DNA of 64,000 bases from Ferdinandcohnia sp036962705 (GCF_036962705.1 NZ_JBALOQ010000002.1:1-64000); one strand, 5' to 3'; shown: positions 17,262 to 25,572, counted from the first letter of the stretch. A program made the numbers and translations. The notes: generated from the sequence alone by a model not told the origin.

Positions 17262-18128
17262 ATGAAACTGATTGCTTCTGATTTAGATGGAACTCTTTTA
17301 AATGAAAATAGTAAGGTAAGCGAGGCAAATGCACGTGCCATCCATAAGGCAATGGAAAAAGGGATAAAGTTCGTTGTTGTAACTGGAAGATCCTATGATG
17401 CTGCGAATATGCCTATTCAAGAAGTGGGAATCACTTGTCCTATTATTACTTTAAATGGTGCAAGTTCATTTGATATAGACGGTAACGTTTTACGCGATAT
17501 TCCCATGGATCCATCGGTTTGTAAGAAGGTGTTCACTGCATGTCACACTGGCAATATGTATACAGAATTTTTCACGAGCAAAGGATTATTCTCATTTGGA
17601 AGGGAACGATTCATCGAAAGAATGACGCGATGGTGGAAAACAGTGAATCCAGAATTAACTGAAGAAGAAATTAACCAAAAAATTGAATTCCGTTTCCAAA
17701 ATGAGAGCGTTCAGTTTGTTGAGGATTACGAACAATTGGAAGCCTTGAATGATCTTAAAATTTATAAGTTATTAAGCTTTGCAGAAGATGAGGAAAGTCA
17801 TAAGCAAGTGTATAATGAGCTAAAAGATAAGGCTGGAGTGGTGATAACGTCGTCCGGATATTTAAATCTTGAATTTAACCACCCAGAGGCTAAAAAAGGC
17901 TTAGCACTCAAGGAATTGGCGAACAGCATGGGAATCGATATGAAGGATGTCATGTCGTTAGGAGATAATCTAAACGATAAAAGCATGCTTGAAATGGCAG
18001 GACGTGGTGTGGCGATGGGAAATGCTGACCCGGAGATTTTGAATCTCTGCAAATATACAACTAAAACAAATGAGGAAGATGGGGTTGCGTTTGCGATAGA
18101 AGAAATGCTTAAGGAATATCATCTTTAA
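17262..18128 (+). CDS. Cof-type HAD-superfamily phosphatase
   Basis: The 288-residue protein begins MKLIASDLDGTLL with the nucleophile Asp pair (DLDGT), has VVTGRSYD (motif II Thr), a Lys in HPEAKKGLA and the metal-binding GDNLNDKSML near residue 230, followed by GVAMGNA. This is the Cof/YbiV type IIB family that dephosphorylates sugar phosphates and flavin or pyridoxal phosphates in the cytoplasm. The start is fixed at 17262 because the upstream in-frame codons lie within the terminator. Control by a RAT element is unusual for this family and suggests a sugar phosphate substrate. Confidence 0.88.
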   Translation: MKLIASDLDGTLLNENSKVSEANARAIHKAMEKGIKFVVVTGRSYDAANMPIQEVGITCPIITLNGASSFDIDGNVLRDIPMDPSVCKKVFTACHTGNMYTEFFTSKGLFSFGRERFIERMTRWWKTVNPELTEEEINQKIEFRFQNESVQFVEDYEQLEALNDLKIYKLLSFAEDEESHKQVYNELKDKAGVVITSSGYLNLEFNHPEAKKGLALKELANSMGIDMKDVMSLGDNLNDKSMLEMAGRGVAMGNADPEILNLCKYTTKTNEEDGVAFAIEEMLKEYHL

Positions 18129-18199
18129 GATTGCCCTCAAACCTTGAGAAAAATAAAGGTAGACCTTGTATAAATAGACTAATAAGCAAGTCAATTTAA

Positions 18200-18321
18200 T
18201 TGATATTAACAAGTTAATTATTTAAAATAATTATATGGTTTGTAACTGTACGGCCGACAAAACCTATGTTTGTGATTGAATATCAATTAAGGTATTCTTA
18301 TGAGCAAATATAGGTTTTTTT
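18200..18321 (+). promoter_or_regulatory. Second promoter, RAT and conditional terminator, before the antiterminator gene
   Basis: TTGATA (18200-18205), 17 bp, TAAAAT (18223-18228) form a promoter. A RAT-like segment GGTTTGTAACTGTACGGCC (18237 on) continues to GACAAAACCTATG. AAACCTATGTTTG (18260-18272) pairs with CAAATATAGGTTT (18305-18317) in a terminator with seven T. The element matches the one at 17158 in layout, with weaker identity in its middle, so the antiterminator gene is probably autoregulated. Confidence 0.75.
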
Positions 18322-18359
18322 ATTGGGAAATTGGTTAAGGAAAGGAGCGAGGTGTAAGC

Positions 18360-19211
18360 ATGAAAATCGAGAAGGTTTTAAATAACAATGTTGTGATGTG
18401 TATAAATGAACTAAATCAAGAAATAGTTGCTATGGGTAAGGGTTTGGCTTTCCAAAGGAAGTCAGGAGACATAATTGATGCTTCAAAAGTAGAAAAAACC
18501 TTTATACTACAAAAGCATGGGATTACTGAAAAACTTGCCAAATTACTTGAAGATACATCAGAGCTATATTTAAACATATCCTCGAAAATCTTGGATTATG
18601 CCAAAACACAGCTACCATCTAAACTCGATGACTATTTATATGTAGCCTTAACCGATCACCTTAGCTTTGCGATCAGTAGACATAAGCAGGGAATTCAATT
18701 GAAGAATGCTCTATTATGGGAAATCCGAAAATATTACAAACAGGAATTTCAGATTGCATTAAAAGCATTGGACATTATTGAAAAAGAAACAGGTATCCGG
18801 CTTGATGAAGATGAAGCAGGGTCAATTGCACTGCATTTGGTGAACGGCCAGCTCTCAGGGGATAATATGGGAGCAGCTGTACAGATTGCACAGATGGTAA
18901 ATGATATTTTAAACATTGTGAAGTATCATTATAAAATGGAGCTTGATGAGACTTCTGTTAACTATGAACGATTTTTATCACATCTTCGCTTTTTTGGCAT
19001 GCGGTATATGCGTAAGGAAAAACTGTCTGATTCCATTGATGACTTTTTCCATGATCAAATCAAATTAAAGTATGCCGATGCTTATACTTGCACACAAAAA
19101 ATCATTACCTATTTAAAGAGACAATTTGGTTGGGAGATTTCCAAGGAAGAGGAAATTTATTTAACCGTTCATATTCATCGAGTCACGAATCGACATAACT
19201 TCATGAAATAG
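18360..19211 (+). CDS. BglG/LicT-family transcription antiterminator
   Basis: The 283-residue protein has an N-terminal RNA-binding CAT domain (residues 1-55; KVLNNNVVMCINELNQE) and two PTS regulation domains. Conserved His residues are visible in DHLSFAISRHKQG and IALHLVNGQ (PRD1) and in LRFFGMRYM and VHIHRVTNR (PRD2, with the first His position shifted to LSHLRFF). Such proteins are held inactive by EII phosphorylation and activated by HPr. No cognate PTS permease or glycosidase lies nearby, which is unusual; the visible targets are the RATs at 17158 and 18237. Confidence 0.9.
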   Translation: MKIEKVLNNNVVMCINELNQEIVAMGKGLAFQRKSGDIIDASKVEKTFILQKHGITEKLAKLLEDTSELYLNISSKILDYAKTQLPSKLDDYLYVALTDHLSFAISRHKQGIQLKNALLWEIRKYYKQEFQIALKALDIIEKETGIRLDEDEAGSIALHLVNGQLSGDNMGAAVQIAQMVNDILNIVKYHYKMELDETSVNYERFLSHLRFFGMRYMRKEKLSDSIDDFFHDQIKLKYADAYTCTQKIITYLKRQFGWEISKEEEIYLTVHIHRVTNRHNFMK

Positions 19212-19229
19212 AAGAAAGGGGTTAATAAA

Positions 19230-20279
19230 ATGAGCAAAATGATTGGATATGTTGGTACCTATACAAAAGGGGACAGCAAAGGGATTTATTCTTTTACATT
19301 AGATACAGAAGAGCAAAAAATACAGGACGTAAAACTTGCTGCGGAATTAGGAAATCCTACATATGTAACAGTTAGTCAGGACAATCGCTTTCTTTACTCT
19401 GTGATAAAAGATGGAGGGTCAGGTGGTGTTGTAGCCTACACTATAGATAGCCAAACAGGCGAGTTAAACCCACTAAATAACGACGTTTCAGAAGGAGCTT
19501 CTCCTTGTCATGTTAGTGTAAATAAGGAAAATAACCAAGTTTTAACGGCCAATTATCATAAAGGTACAATTGAGTTGTATTCAGTGAATAGCGAAAGTGG
19601 TAGCATTGAAGCCTCGCAATCAGTGTCTGCACACGAAGGCACAGGACCACATGAAAGACAGGAAAAACCACATACCCACTTTTCAGGATTTACTCTAGAT
19701 GAAAAGTATGTGGTTGCAGTAGATTTAGGAATCGACAAACTAATAACCTATGAAGTCAATGATGGTACTTTAAAAGAGGTAAGCAGTCTTTCAGTTCGAC
19801 CAGGAAGTGGACCAAGACATATTGCCTTCCATCCAAATGGCAAACATGCCTATATCATGACAGAGTTAAGCAATGAAGTCATTGCTTTATCTTATGACAG
19901 CAGTAGCGGAAGCTTTACTGAGATTCAGTACATTTCAACTATTCCTGAGGACTTTACTGAAAACAGTCAAGGAAGTGCGATTCATATTTCAAAAGATGGA
20001 AAGTTTGTATATGCTGGAAACCGTGGCCATAATAGCATTGCTGTCTTCCAAGTCAATGAAGTTACAGGTGAGCTAACACTCGTAGAAATGGCTTCTTCTG
20101 AAGGAAATTGGCCACGCGATTTTGTATTTGACCCAAGCGAGAAATTCATTGTGGGATCCAACGAAGAATCAAGCAACCTTGTCTTGTTTGCAAGGGATGA
20201 ACAAACTGGAAAACTCTCTTTAATTGATTCAGACATAACCGTTCCTTTCCCAGTATGTGTGAAGTTTTTGCATATTTAA
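19230..20279 (+). CDS. pgl: 6-phosphogluconolactonase-like seven-bladed propeller (YkgB type)
   Basis: The 349-residue protein begins with IGYVGTYTKGDSKGIY, the usual opening of the cycloisomerase 2 / YkgB lactonase family, and shows repeated blades (GNPTYVTVSQDNRFLYSV, GPRHIAFHPNGKHAYIM, WPRDFVFDPSEKFIV). It hydrolyses 6-phosphogluconolactone in the pentose phosphate pathway, or a related lactone. It follows the antiterminator gene by 18 bp with its own AAAGGGG, so it is probably in the RAT-controlled operon. It may therefore act with the HAD phosphatase on one sugar. Confidence 0.8.
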   Translation: MSKMIGYVGTYTKGDSKGIYSFTLDTEEQKIQDVKLAAELGNPTYVTVSQDNRFLYSVIKDGGSGGVVAYTIDSQTGELNPLNNDVSEGASPCHVSVNKENNQVLTANYHKGTIELYSVNSESGSIEASQSVSAHEGTGPHERQEKPHTHFSGFTLDEKYVVAVDLGIDKLITYEVNDGTLKEVSSLSVRPGSGPRHIAFHPNGKHAYIMTELSNEVIALSYDSSSGSFTEIQYISTIPEDFTENSQGSAIHISKDGKFVYAGNRGHNSIAVFQVNEVTGELTLVEMASSEGNWPRDFVFDPSEKFIVGSNEESSNLVLFARDEQTGKLSLIDSDITVPFPVCVKFLHI

Positions 20280-20290
20280 CTTTATCATTT

Positions 20291-20354
20291 CAGCGAGAAG
20301 TCTCCTTCCTTAAAGTGCGTAAGCATTTAGGTGGGAGATGAATCGCTGTTTTTT
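20291..20354 (+). terminator. Long imperfect hairpin with T-run; resembles an IS200/IS605 end
   Basis: CAGCGA (20291) pairs with TCGCTG (20343-20348), TCTCC with GGAGA, and an inner stem CCTTAAAGTGC with GCATTTAGG, followed by six T. It can serve as the terminator of the lactonase gene. The outline GCGAGAAG...TCTCC...GGGAGATGAATCGC looks like the right-end hairpins of Bacillus IS200/IS605 elements, but no transposase is present. Confidence 0.55.
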
Positions 20355-20478
20355 ATTATCAATTTAATAATAACAGAGGCAAAATTATTACTAATTTGAT
20401 AACCTATAGGAGAGTGCCGTGTTACCCAGACGAGATAGTAAATAAAAAATGACAAGTATTTGGAAATAGGTCTATTTT

Positions 20479-20494
20479 ATGTAAGCGTTTTAGT
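20479..20494. promoter_or_regulatory. cre-like site upstream of the GntR gene
   Basis: ATGTAAGCGTTTTAGT matches the left part of the CcpA consensus but lacks the final CA. It sits just before a possible -10 (TATACT, 20505-20510). Confidence 0.3.
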
Positions 20495-20578
20495 GTAAAA
20501 TAATTATACTAGATTAATAATTTTCAAAATCTGCATGAAAACGATCATAGGTGGTATTCATTTAAAGGGGATTTTACA

Positions 20579-21289
20579 ATGAAGTATAGTCAATTTAGAC
20601 GGAATGATAGGGGAACGAGAAGAGAATATGTCTATTCCTATTTATATGAAAAAATCATAGATTTAACGCTAAAGCCAGGTATGCCGATTTCTGAAAGTGA
20701 GATTGGGGCTCAGCTTAATGTTAGCAGAACGCCGATTAGAGAAGCTCTGATGCAGCTTGCAAAGGAAGATTTAATTGAAATAAGGCCACAGATTGGAACG
20801 TTTGTATCTTTAATTGATCCGGATCATATCGAGGAATCACGATTTATGAGGAAAGCTGTTGAGCTTGCGGCTATTCGTGAGGCATCAGAAAAGCTTACAC
20901 CTGAAACATTATATAAACTAGAAAAATGCTTAACGATGCAAGAAATTGCCCTCCGAGAAGAAAATGAAAAGGATTTTCTAGCATACGATGATGAATTCCA
21001 TGAACTAATTTTTAAAGGGTTAGGGATGGAGCGAATTTGGCAGGGGATTGACCGAATGAATGGGCAGTATAAACGTGTTAGAATGCTTCGTTTAATTACA
21101 ACAAAGGCACTGGAGTGGACGCATGTTTTGGATGAACATAGGGCCATATTAAATGCCCTAAAATGTAAGGATATTGCCGCGGCAGAGGAAATTGTAAATG
21201 AACATATTATAAAAGGAATCGCTCATTTGTATGAATTTAAGAAGGAGCAACCTGATTATTTTAAAAAAGAAAGTTTTTCGGTTTATTAA
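20579..21289 (+). CDS. GntR-family regulator, FadR subfamily
   Basis: The 236-residue protein has a winged helix (about residues 15-75; core SESEIGAQLNVSRTPIREAL) and an all-alpha FCD effector domain with metal-binding Asp/His candidates (DDEFHELI and the LDEHRAIL and VNEHI helices). FCD regulators sense organic acids such as gluconate, lactate or fatty acids. It stands alone, so its target is not clear; the nearest enzymes are the upstream lactonase and phosphatase. Confidence 0.87.
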   Translation: MKYSQFRRNDRGTRREYVYSYLYEKIIDLTLKPGMPISESEIGAQLNVSRTPIREALMQLAKEDLIEIRPQIGTFVSLIDPDHIEESRFMRKAVELAAIREASEKLTPETLYKLEKCLTMQEIALREENEKDFLAYDDEFHELIFKGLGMERIWQGIDRMNGQYKRVRMLRLITTKALEWTHVLDEHRAILNALKCKDIAAAEEIVNEHIIKGIAHLYEFKKEQPDYFKKESFSVY

Positions 21290-21295
21290 GGGGAC

Positions 21296-21336
21296 GAAAA
21301 AACCACTCATCTTTATAGGTGAGTGGATTTGTTTTA
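21296..21336. terminator. Bidirectional terminator between GntR and amidase genes
   Basis: CCACTCA (21303) pairs with TGAGTGG (21320-21326); T-rich on one side and A-rich on the other, so it can work for both convergent genes. Confidence 0.8.
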
Positions 21337-22314
21337 GTCCATTTCTTTTTGAAGTTCCTCCATTTTACTGATAATGAGTGGATAGAAGTACTTCCTGGCA
21401 CTTGTTGTAGAATTTCCTCCGAAAAATCCAGTTCCTGGACATGTCTTCACATTATAATCAGGCCCTTTATCCAACACTCTATCTCCATTCCGTAAATCCC
21501 ACCAATGATGATATGTAATGCTGTCAATCGAAGGGGTTAGTCCAAATTTAAGGCTAAGAACTGCATTGACATAAATGATCGTATCGCGTTGTTCTTTCGT
21601 CATGACATCATGACCGATATCAAAGTTTCCAACATGTTCAATTGCAATTCCGACAGAGTTGGCCTTGCTGCCAATTGAGCCTTCCGGAACAATGTGTAGT
21701 GGCCTAGAGACAGCAACCTTCCCATCAGGAAAGGTCGTAATATTTTGGGCGATATGCTTCCAGCCCATATTGGTTTTATGATACTTTTCCATTCCTGTTA
21801 AAAGTATGAAATGGTCGGTTCTTTTAAAACGATTATAATCAGGCACCCACGTGTGATGCTGTTGGATGAGGTTTATTTTTCGTTTGATCTTCTGATTCAT
21901 GAGCCAATCCTTAAACTCTTCTTTTGTCATTAAAATATGTTCACCTTGCATGTTCATCCTTTTTGGAATAATTTTAAGAAGCTGCCCTGGGACAACCTGC
22001 TCGGATGCAAGCTCATTTGATCTTTTGATTTGCTCAGGAGATGAATGAAACCTTGCAGCAATATCCTTTAAGGTATCTCCAGATGCTACTTCATAGGAAA
22101 AAGGAACCCAAAGCCTTTGCCCTACAACAAATATATCTGATTGAATCCCATTGATTATTTTTAAATCATCAACCGTGGTTTCAAATCTTTTCGCAATCCC
22201 AGGTAATGTATCACCTGCTTGAATGACATAGATATTGTCGTGGGGGTTTGCGCTAGTATTAATAGGCGAAAATAATATAATAACGCTGATTATTAAAATA
22301 ATCCTAGTTCTCAT
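21334..22314 (-). CDS. LysM-containing N-acetylmuramoyl-L-alanine amidase, secreted
   Basis: The 326-residue protein starts with a signal peptide (MRTRIILIISVIILF then SANP), followed by two LysM domains (about residues 28-70, VIQAGDTLPGIAKRF, and 73-118, YEVASGDTLKDIAARF) that bind peptidoglycan. An amidase_2 domain follows, with a HHTWVP His, an IAIEHVGNFD Glu/His strand, the THHWW-like YHHWWD segment and a late KTCPGTGF with Cys-Pro-Gly, as in AmpD/PGRP-type zinc amidases. It should cleave the MurNAc-L-Ala bond. The ATG at 22314 follows GAAAGGATA; an extra 15 codons upstream break the signal peptide. Confidence 0.87.
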   Translation of the reverse strand: MRTRIILIISVIILFSPINTSANPHDNIYVIQAGDTLPGIAKRFETTVDDLKIINGIQSDIFVVGQRLWVPFSYEVASGDTLKDIAARFHSSPEQIKRSNELASEQVVPGQLLKIIPKRMNMQGEHILMTKEEFKDWLMNQKIKRKINLIQQHHTWVPDYNRFKRTDHFILLTGMEKYHKTNMGWKHIAQNITTFPDGKVAVSRPLHIVPEGSIGSKANSVGIAIEHVGNFDIGHDVMTKEQRDTIIYVNAVLSLKFGLTPSIDSITYHHWWDLRNGDRVLDKGPDYNVKTCPGTGFFGGNSTTSARKYFYPLIISKMEELQKEMD

Positions 22315-22511
22315 GGTTTGTATCCTTTCGTCATGTATTGTTATTAGTTTGTAAAACAAATTTAATATTATGCGATTTGGGTACTTGGGTGTGGTTTCTT
22401 TTCACTTTTTATCGGATAATTATGACAGAAAGCTCAGCGCTACTACGAAGTATATATTATAAATTTGACTTCTTTTAGGGAGTTGGCAATGGGCGGTAAG
22501 GAGGAAAAATC

Positions 22512-23468
22512 ATGCTTGAGTTTGAACCATACATAGATCAATTTGCAAGAATAAAAGTAGTAGGTGTTGGCGGCGGAGGAAATAATGCTGTCAATCGAAT
22601 GATTGAAGCAGGGGTAGAAGGTGTAGAATTCATTGCGGTGAATACGGATGGACAAGCCCTTAATCAATCAAGAGCAGAGATCACCATTCAAATCGGCGCA
22701 TCGTTAACCCGCGGACTTGGAGCAGGTGCCGATCCACAAATTGGGATGAGAGCCGTTGAAGAGAGTGAAAAAGAAATCGAAGAAGCATTAAGGGGAGCGG
22801 ATATGGTCTTTGTTACTGCTGGAATGGGCGGCGGCACTGGAACCGGAGCAGCTCCGGAAATTGCAAGAATCGCAAAGAAGCTGGGCTCGTTAACAATTGG
22901 TGTTGTAACAAGACCATTTCGATTTGAAGGCCGTAAGCGTGGGGTCAATGCAGATGCTGGTATTGACGCGATGAAGGAAGCAGTGGACACGTTAATTATT
23001 ATTCCAAATGAAAAATTATTAGAGATTGTCGATAAACGTACTCCGATGATTGAAGCATTCCGAGAAGCGGATAATGTTCTTCTACGTGGGGTCCAAGGGA
23101 TTTCTGATTTAATTGCTGTACCTGGTTTAATAAATCTTGATTTTGCCGATGTAAAAACAGTTATGTCTCATAGAGGAACAGCTTTAATGGGGATTGGAAT
23201 GGCAAAAGGGGATGGGCGTGCAGTTGAGGCAGCTCATAAAGCAATCAATAGTCCACTACTTGAAACATCCATTAGTGGAGCGCGTGGTGTGATATTAAAT
23301 ATCACAGGCGGAAGAAATTTAAGTCTATTTGAAATTCAGGAAGCAGCAGACGTGATTTCATCAGCAACACATGAGGATTTAAACATGATCTTTGGATCGG
23401 TTATTAATGACAATTTGAAGGATGAAATAATTGTGACCGTAATTGCTACAGGATTTACAGAAAATTAA
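22512..23468 (+). CDS. FtsZ paralogue lacking the C-terminal linker and tail
   Basis: The 318-residue protein covers the whole tubulin-like core: VGVGGGGNNAVNRM at residue 18, the GTP signature GGGTGTG near 105, TRPFRFEGRKR, and the T7 synergy loop NLDFADVKT near 208 with its catalytic Asp residues. It stops at VTVIATGFTEN, where FtsZ proteins normally continue for 50-70 residues through a flexible linker to the conserved peptide that binds FtsA, SepF and EzrA. A terminator follows directly, so the end is natural, not a late frameshift. It is outside any dcw cluster (neighbours are an amidase and a reductase) and follows AAGGAGG at ideal spacing. It should bind GTP and polymerise but lack membrane tethering; it may copolymerise with the main FtsZ. 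Confidence 0.9.
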   Translation: MLEFEPYIDQFARIKVVGVGGGGNNAVNRMIEAGVEGVEFIAVNTDGQALNQSRAEITIQIGASLTRGLGAGADPQIGMRAVEESEKEIEEALRGADMVFVTAGMGGGTGTGAAPEIARIAKKLGSLTIGVVTRPFRFEGRKRGVNADAGIDAMKEAVDTLIIIPNEKLLEIVDKRTPMIEAFREADNVLLRGVQGISDLIAVPGLINLDFADVKTVMSHRGTALMGIGMAKGDGRAVEAAHKAINSPLLETSISGARGVILNITGGRNLSLFEIQEAADVISSATHEDLNMIFGSVINDNLKDEIIVTVIATGFTEN

Positions 23469-23470
23469 AG

Positions 23471-23505
23471 GAAAGAGGCACCCTTTGGGGATGCCTCTTT
23501 GCTTT
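23471..23505 (+). terminator. Terminator of the ftsZ-like gene
   Basis: AAAGAGGCA pairs with TGCCTCTTT, followed by a T-rich stretch, beginning three bases after the stop. Confidence 0.8.
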
Positions 23506-23572
23506 TGTCTAGCTCCAGGCGCTACATCGGCTCGGGGTCACAAGCCAATAGATGGGCGCCTTGAGCTTTTCT
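23506..23572. repeat. Short copy of the GTCTAGCTCCAG intergenic repeat
   Basis: It begins TGTCTAGCTCCAGGCGC and contains GGTCACAAGCCAAT and GGCGCCTTGAGCTTTTC. The same landmarks, with a longer middle, recur at 45211-45331. The ends are GGCGC / GCGCC inverted repeats. Confidence 0.75.
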
Positions 23573-23574
23573 AA

Positions 23575-24492
23575 TTAAGGAAGTAGGTAGCCAGCAGCTT
23601 GAAAAATGCTGTACCAATCTTCACGGGTTAACTGAACTTCGCTTGCTTTTACAGAGTCTTTTAAGCGTTCTATATTCATAGTTCCGATAATTGGCTGCAT
23701 GTTGGCCGGATGACGTAATAGCCATGCAATCGCAATCGTTGTATTGGATACCCCATATTTTTCTGCGATTTCGTCAATTTTTTGATTTAATTCAGGGCAT
23801 TTTTCATTGCCAAGAAATGGCCCTTCAAAATAACCATATTGGAATGGCGACCAAGGTTGAATCGTAATGTCATGTAGACGGCAATAATCAAGCACATCTC
23901 CATCACGGTTTATGGAGGAGTCGACTTGCATGTTCACAGTGACGCCATTTGCAATCATATGGGCATTTGGGATGCTTAATTGGAGTTGATTCGCAACAAT
24001 TGGCTGCTTCACATATTTTTTAAGTAACTGGATTTGCATAGGCTTTTGATTAGAAACTCCAAAATGACGAACCTTTCCAGAAGACTCTAATTGGTCAAAT
24101 GCTTCTGCAACCTCTTCTGGCTCAACAAGGGCATCAGGACGGTGTAAAAGTAAGACATCAAGATAATCCGTATTGAGTCGTTTTAAAATTCCATCAACAG
24201 AATTAAGGATATGCTCCTTTGAAAAATCAAACATTCCTTTTCGAATGCCACATTTGGATTGAAGAATGATTTTTTCTCTCACATCATCATTCATATGTAT
24301 CGCATCTGCAAAGATTTCCTCACAAGCACCTTTTCCGTATATATCGGCGTGATCAAAGAAGTTTGCTCCCATTTCTATAGCTGTTTGAACAAACTTTTCT
24401 GCTTCAGGCTTTTCCAAAGAATTAATCCTCATACAGCCTACTGCAACAACTGGTACCTCAAGTGAACTAGTTCCTAGTTTTATTTTTCGCAT
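23575..24492 (-). CDS. Aldo/keto reductase (YdhF-like)
   Basis: The 305-residue barrel enzyme has the catalytic tetrad in order: Asp and Tyr in FFDHADIYG (near 48-53), Lys in ILQSKCG (near 80) and His in LLLHRPDAL (near 118), plus the NADPH-binding end PIIGTMNIERLKDS. It reduces carbonyl compounds with NADPH. The QLQLSI segment and overall length match the YdhF branch. It is a single gene; substrate unknown. Confidence 0.87.
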   Translation of the reverse strand: MRKIKLGTSSLEVPVVAVGCMRINSLEKPEAEKFVQTAIEMGANFFDHADIYGKGACEEIFADAIHMNDDVREKIILQSKCGIRKGMFDFSKEHILNSVDGILKRLNTDYLDVLLLHRPDALVEPEEVAEAFDQLESSGKVRHFGVSNQKPMQIQLLKKYVKQPIVANQLQLSIPNAHMIANGVTVNMQVDSSINRDGDVLDYCRLHDITIQPWSPFQYGYFEGPFLGNEKCPELNQKIDEIAEKYGVSNTTIAIAWLLRHPANMQPIIGTMNIERLKDSVKASEVQLTREDWYSIFQAAGYLLP

Positions 24493-24594
24493 GTTTTACT
24501 TACCTCCAATTTTAGAACTGCTGTTACTGTCTCCACTATCTAGTCTACATATTTCGATATTGAAAGGAAAGCCTAGAAAAAAGGGGGTTTTGTA

Positions 24595-24744
24595 ATGAAA
24601 CGGATGTTACTGCTGTTACTATTGTCGTTCCCGATGTTTTTCTTGATGGGTTGCGGAGATGATGAAATGCCTGAAGAAGGCGAAGACATCGAGGAAATCG
24701 AAGAAGAGGATGAAATTGGTGACGGCGAAATTGATGACGAATAG
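24595..24744 (+). CDS. Small acidic lipoprotein, 49 residues
   Basis: The frame starts at an ATG after AAGGGGG and encodes a lipoprotein signal peptide (MKR, then a hydrophobic run, then the lipobox LMGC with Cys20) followed by about 29 residues that are mostly Glu, Asp, Ile and Gly. After lipidation, the mature product would be a short, strongly negative tail on the outer membrane face. A good terminator follows. Nothing in the mature part is recognisable. Possible roles include cation binding or surface charge, but this is a guess. Confidence 0.75.
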   Translation: MKRMLLLLLLSFPMFFLMGCGDDEMPEEGEDIEEIEEEDEIGDGEIDDE

Positions 24745-24754
24745 AATACAAAAA

Positions 24755-24783
24755 AGTGTTCCTCCTGGATTAGGAGGAACACT
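24755..24783. terminator. Terminator shared by the lipoprotein and doxX genes
   Basis: AGTGTTCCTCCT pairs with AGGAGGAACACT; the T-run is best for the minus-strand doxX gene. Confidence 0.83.
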
Positions 24784-24791
24784 CTTATTAG

Positions 24792-25295
24792 TTACGCAAC
24801 GTTTGCTGCTGTTTTTGTTGCTTTTTTCTCGTTGAATCGTTTTGTAAGGTAAGGTACTGCGAATCTGTCTACACCGTAGTAGTAAGTTGCAGCGCCTGCG
24901 AATAGGAGAATAACCGTTACTGTGTACAGTACTGGGTTTGTGCTTACAGTTCCAGCAAGTAAGAAGTTAAGGTTCATGAATCCTGCTGCAAGTAACGCTG
25001 GGATAGTAGCAGCACCTACAATTAATCCAAGACCTACTAGGAATTCGCCCCAAGGAATAAGCACGTTGATTATTTCAACATTTGGTAGGGCAAAGCCTTC
25101 AAGGAATGTTGCGTACCAGCCTGCTACCGCGGGATGTTCACCACCTGCTTTAGCCAATGCGCCTTGTAGGAAACCGCCTGCGTCAAATCCTCCAGTAATT
25201 TTATGAAAACCAGCTTCAATCCACTGAATACCTAACCAAATTCGTAATACTGTCCAAATAACTGCCATTTTAGGTCCTTTTAAGAATGTTCTCAT
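24792..25295 (-). CDS. DoxX-family membrane protein
   Basis: The 167-residue protein has four hydrophobic segments and DoxX-type features: LGIQWIEAGFHKITGGFD, an IPWGEFLVGLGLIVG helix and a C-terminal YYGVDRFAVPYL. DoxX proteins are linked to quinone or thiosulfate oxidation and oxidative-stress complexes, but the biochemical role of most is not settled. Its promoter region carries a perfect TTGTGAA-N4-TTCACAA palindrome, pointing to redox or oxygen control. An AAGGGGAG ribosome site precedes the ATG. Confidence 0.83.
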   Translation of the reverse strand: MRTFLKGPKMAVIWTVLRIWLGIQWIEAGFHKITGGFDAGGFLQGALAKAGGEHPAVAGWYATFLEGFALPNVEIINVLIPWGEFLVGLGLIVGAATIPALLAAGFMNLNFLLAGTVSTNPVLYTVTVILLFAGAATYYYGVDRFAVPYLTKRFNEKKATKTAANVA

Positions 25296-25318
25296 TCTAA
25301 TCTCCCCTTATAATTGAT

Positions 25319-25336
25319 TTGTGAAACTCTTCACAA
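25319..25336. promoter_or_regulatory. Rex or Fnr-type operator 1 upstream of doxX
   Basis: TTGTGAAACTCTTCACAA is a perfect 18-bp palindrome. It fits the Rex consensus TTGTGAAN4TTCACAA and also the Fnr core TGTGA-N6-TCACA, so either regulator is possible. Confidence 0.7.
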
Positions 25337-25387
25337 GTTGTTGTAAAAAAATATGAGTGCTTAGCTGCCAGCTTTTGTGTAGTTTGT

Positions 25388-25405
25388 TTGTGAAGTTTTT
25401 CACTA
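25388..25405. promoter_or_regulatory. Rex or Fnr-type operator 2 upstream of doxX
   Basis: TTGTGAAGTTTTTCACTA has the same half sites with a mismatch in the right arm. It lies 69 bp from operator 1. Confidence 0.55.
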
Positions 25406-25572
25406 ACTTTCTACACTCTTAATATACAATGGATTTCTGGTAAAAGCAATAGGCTTCACAAATCAGACACAATATATTTTTACGTCTTTTTTTTGCTTAG
25501 AATACATAGGTATAGGGATACGATTTGGATTCAAAATAATATTCCAATTAGGTAAAATATTTAAAAAAGTGT

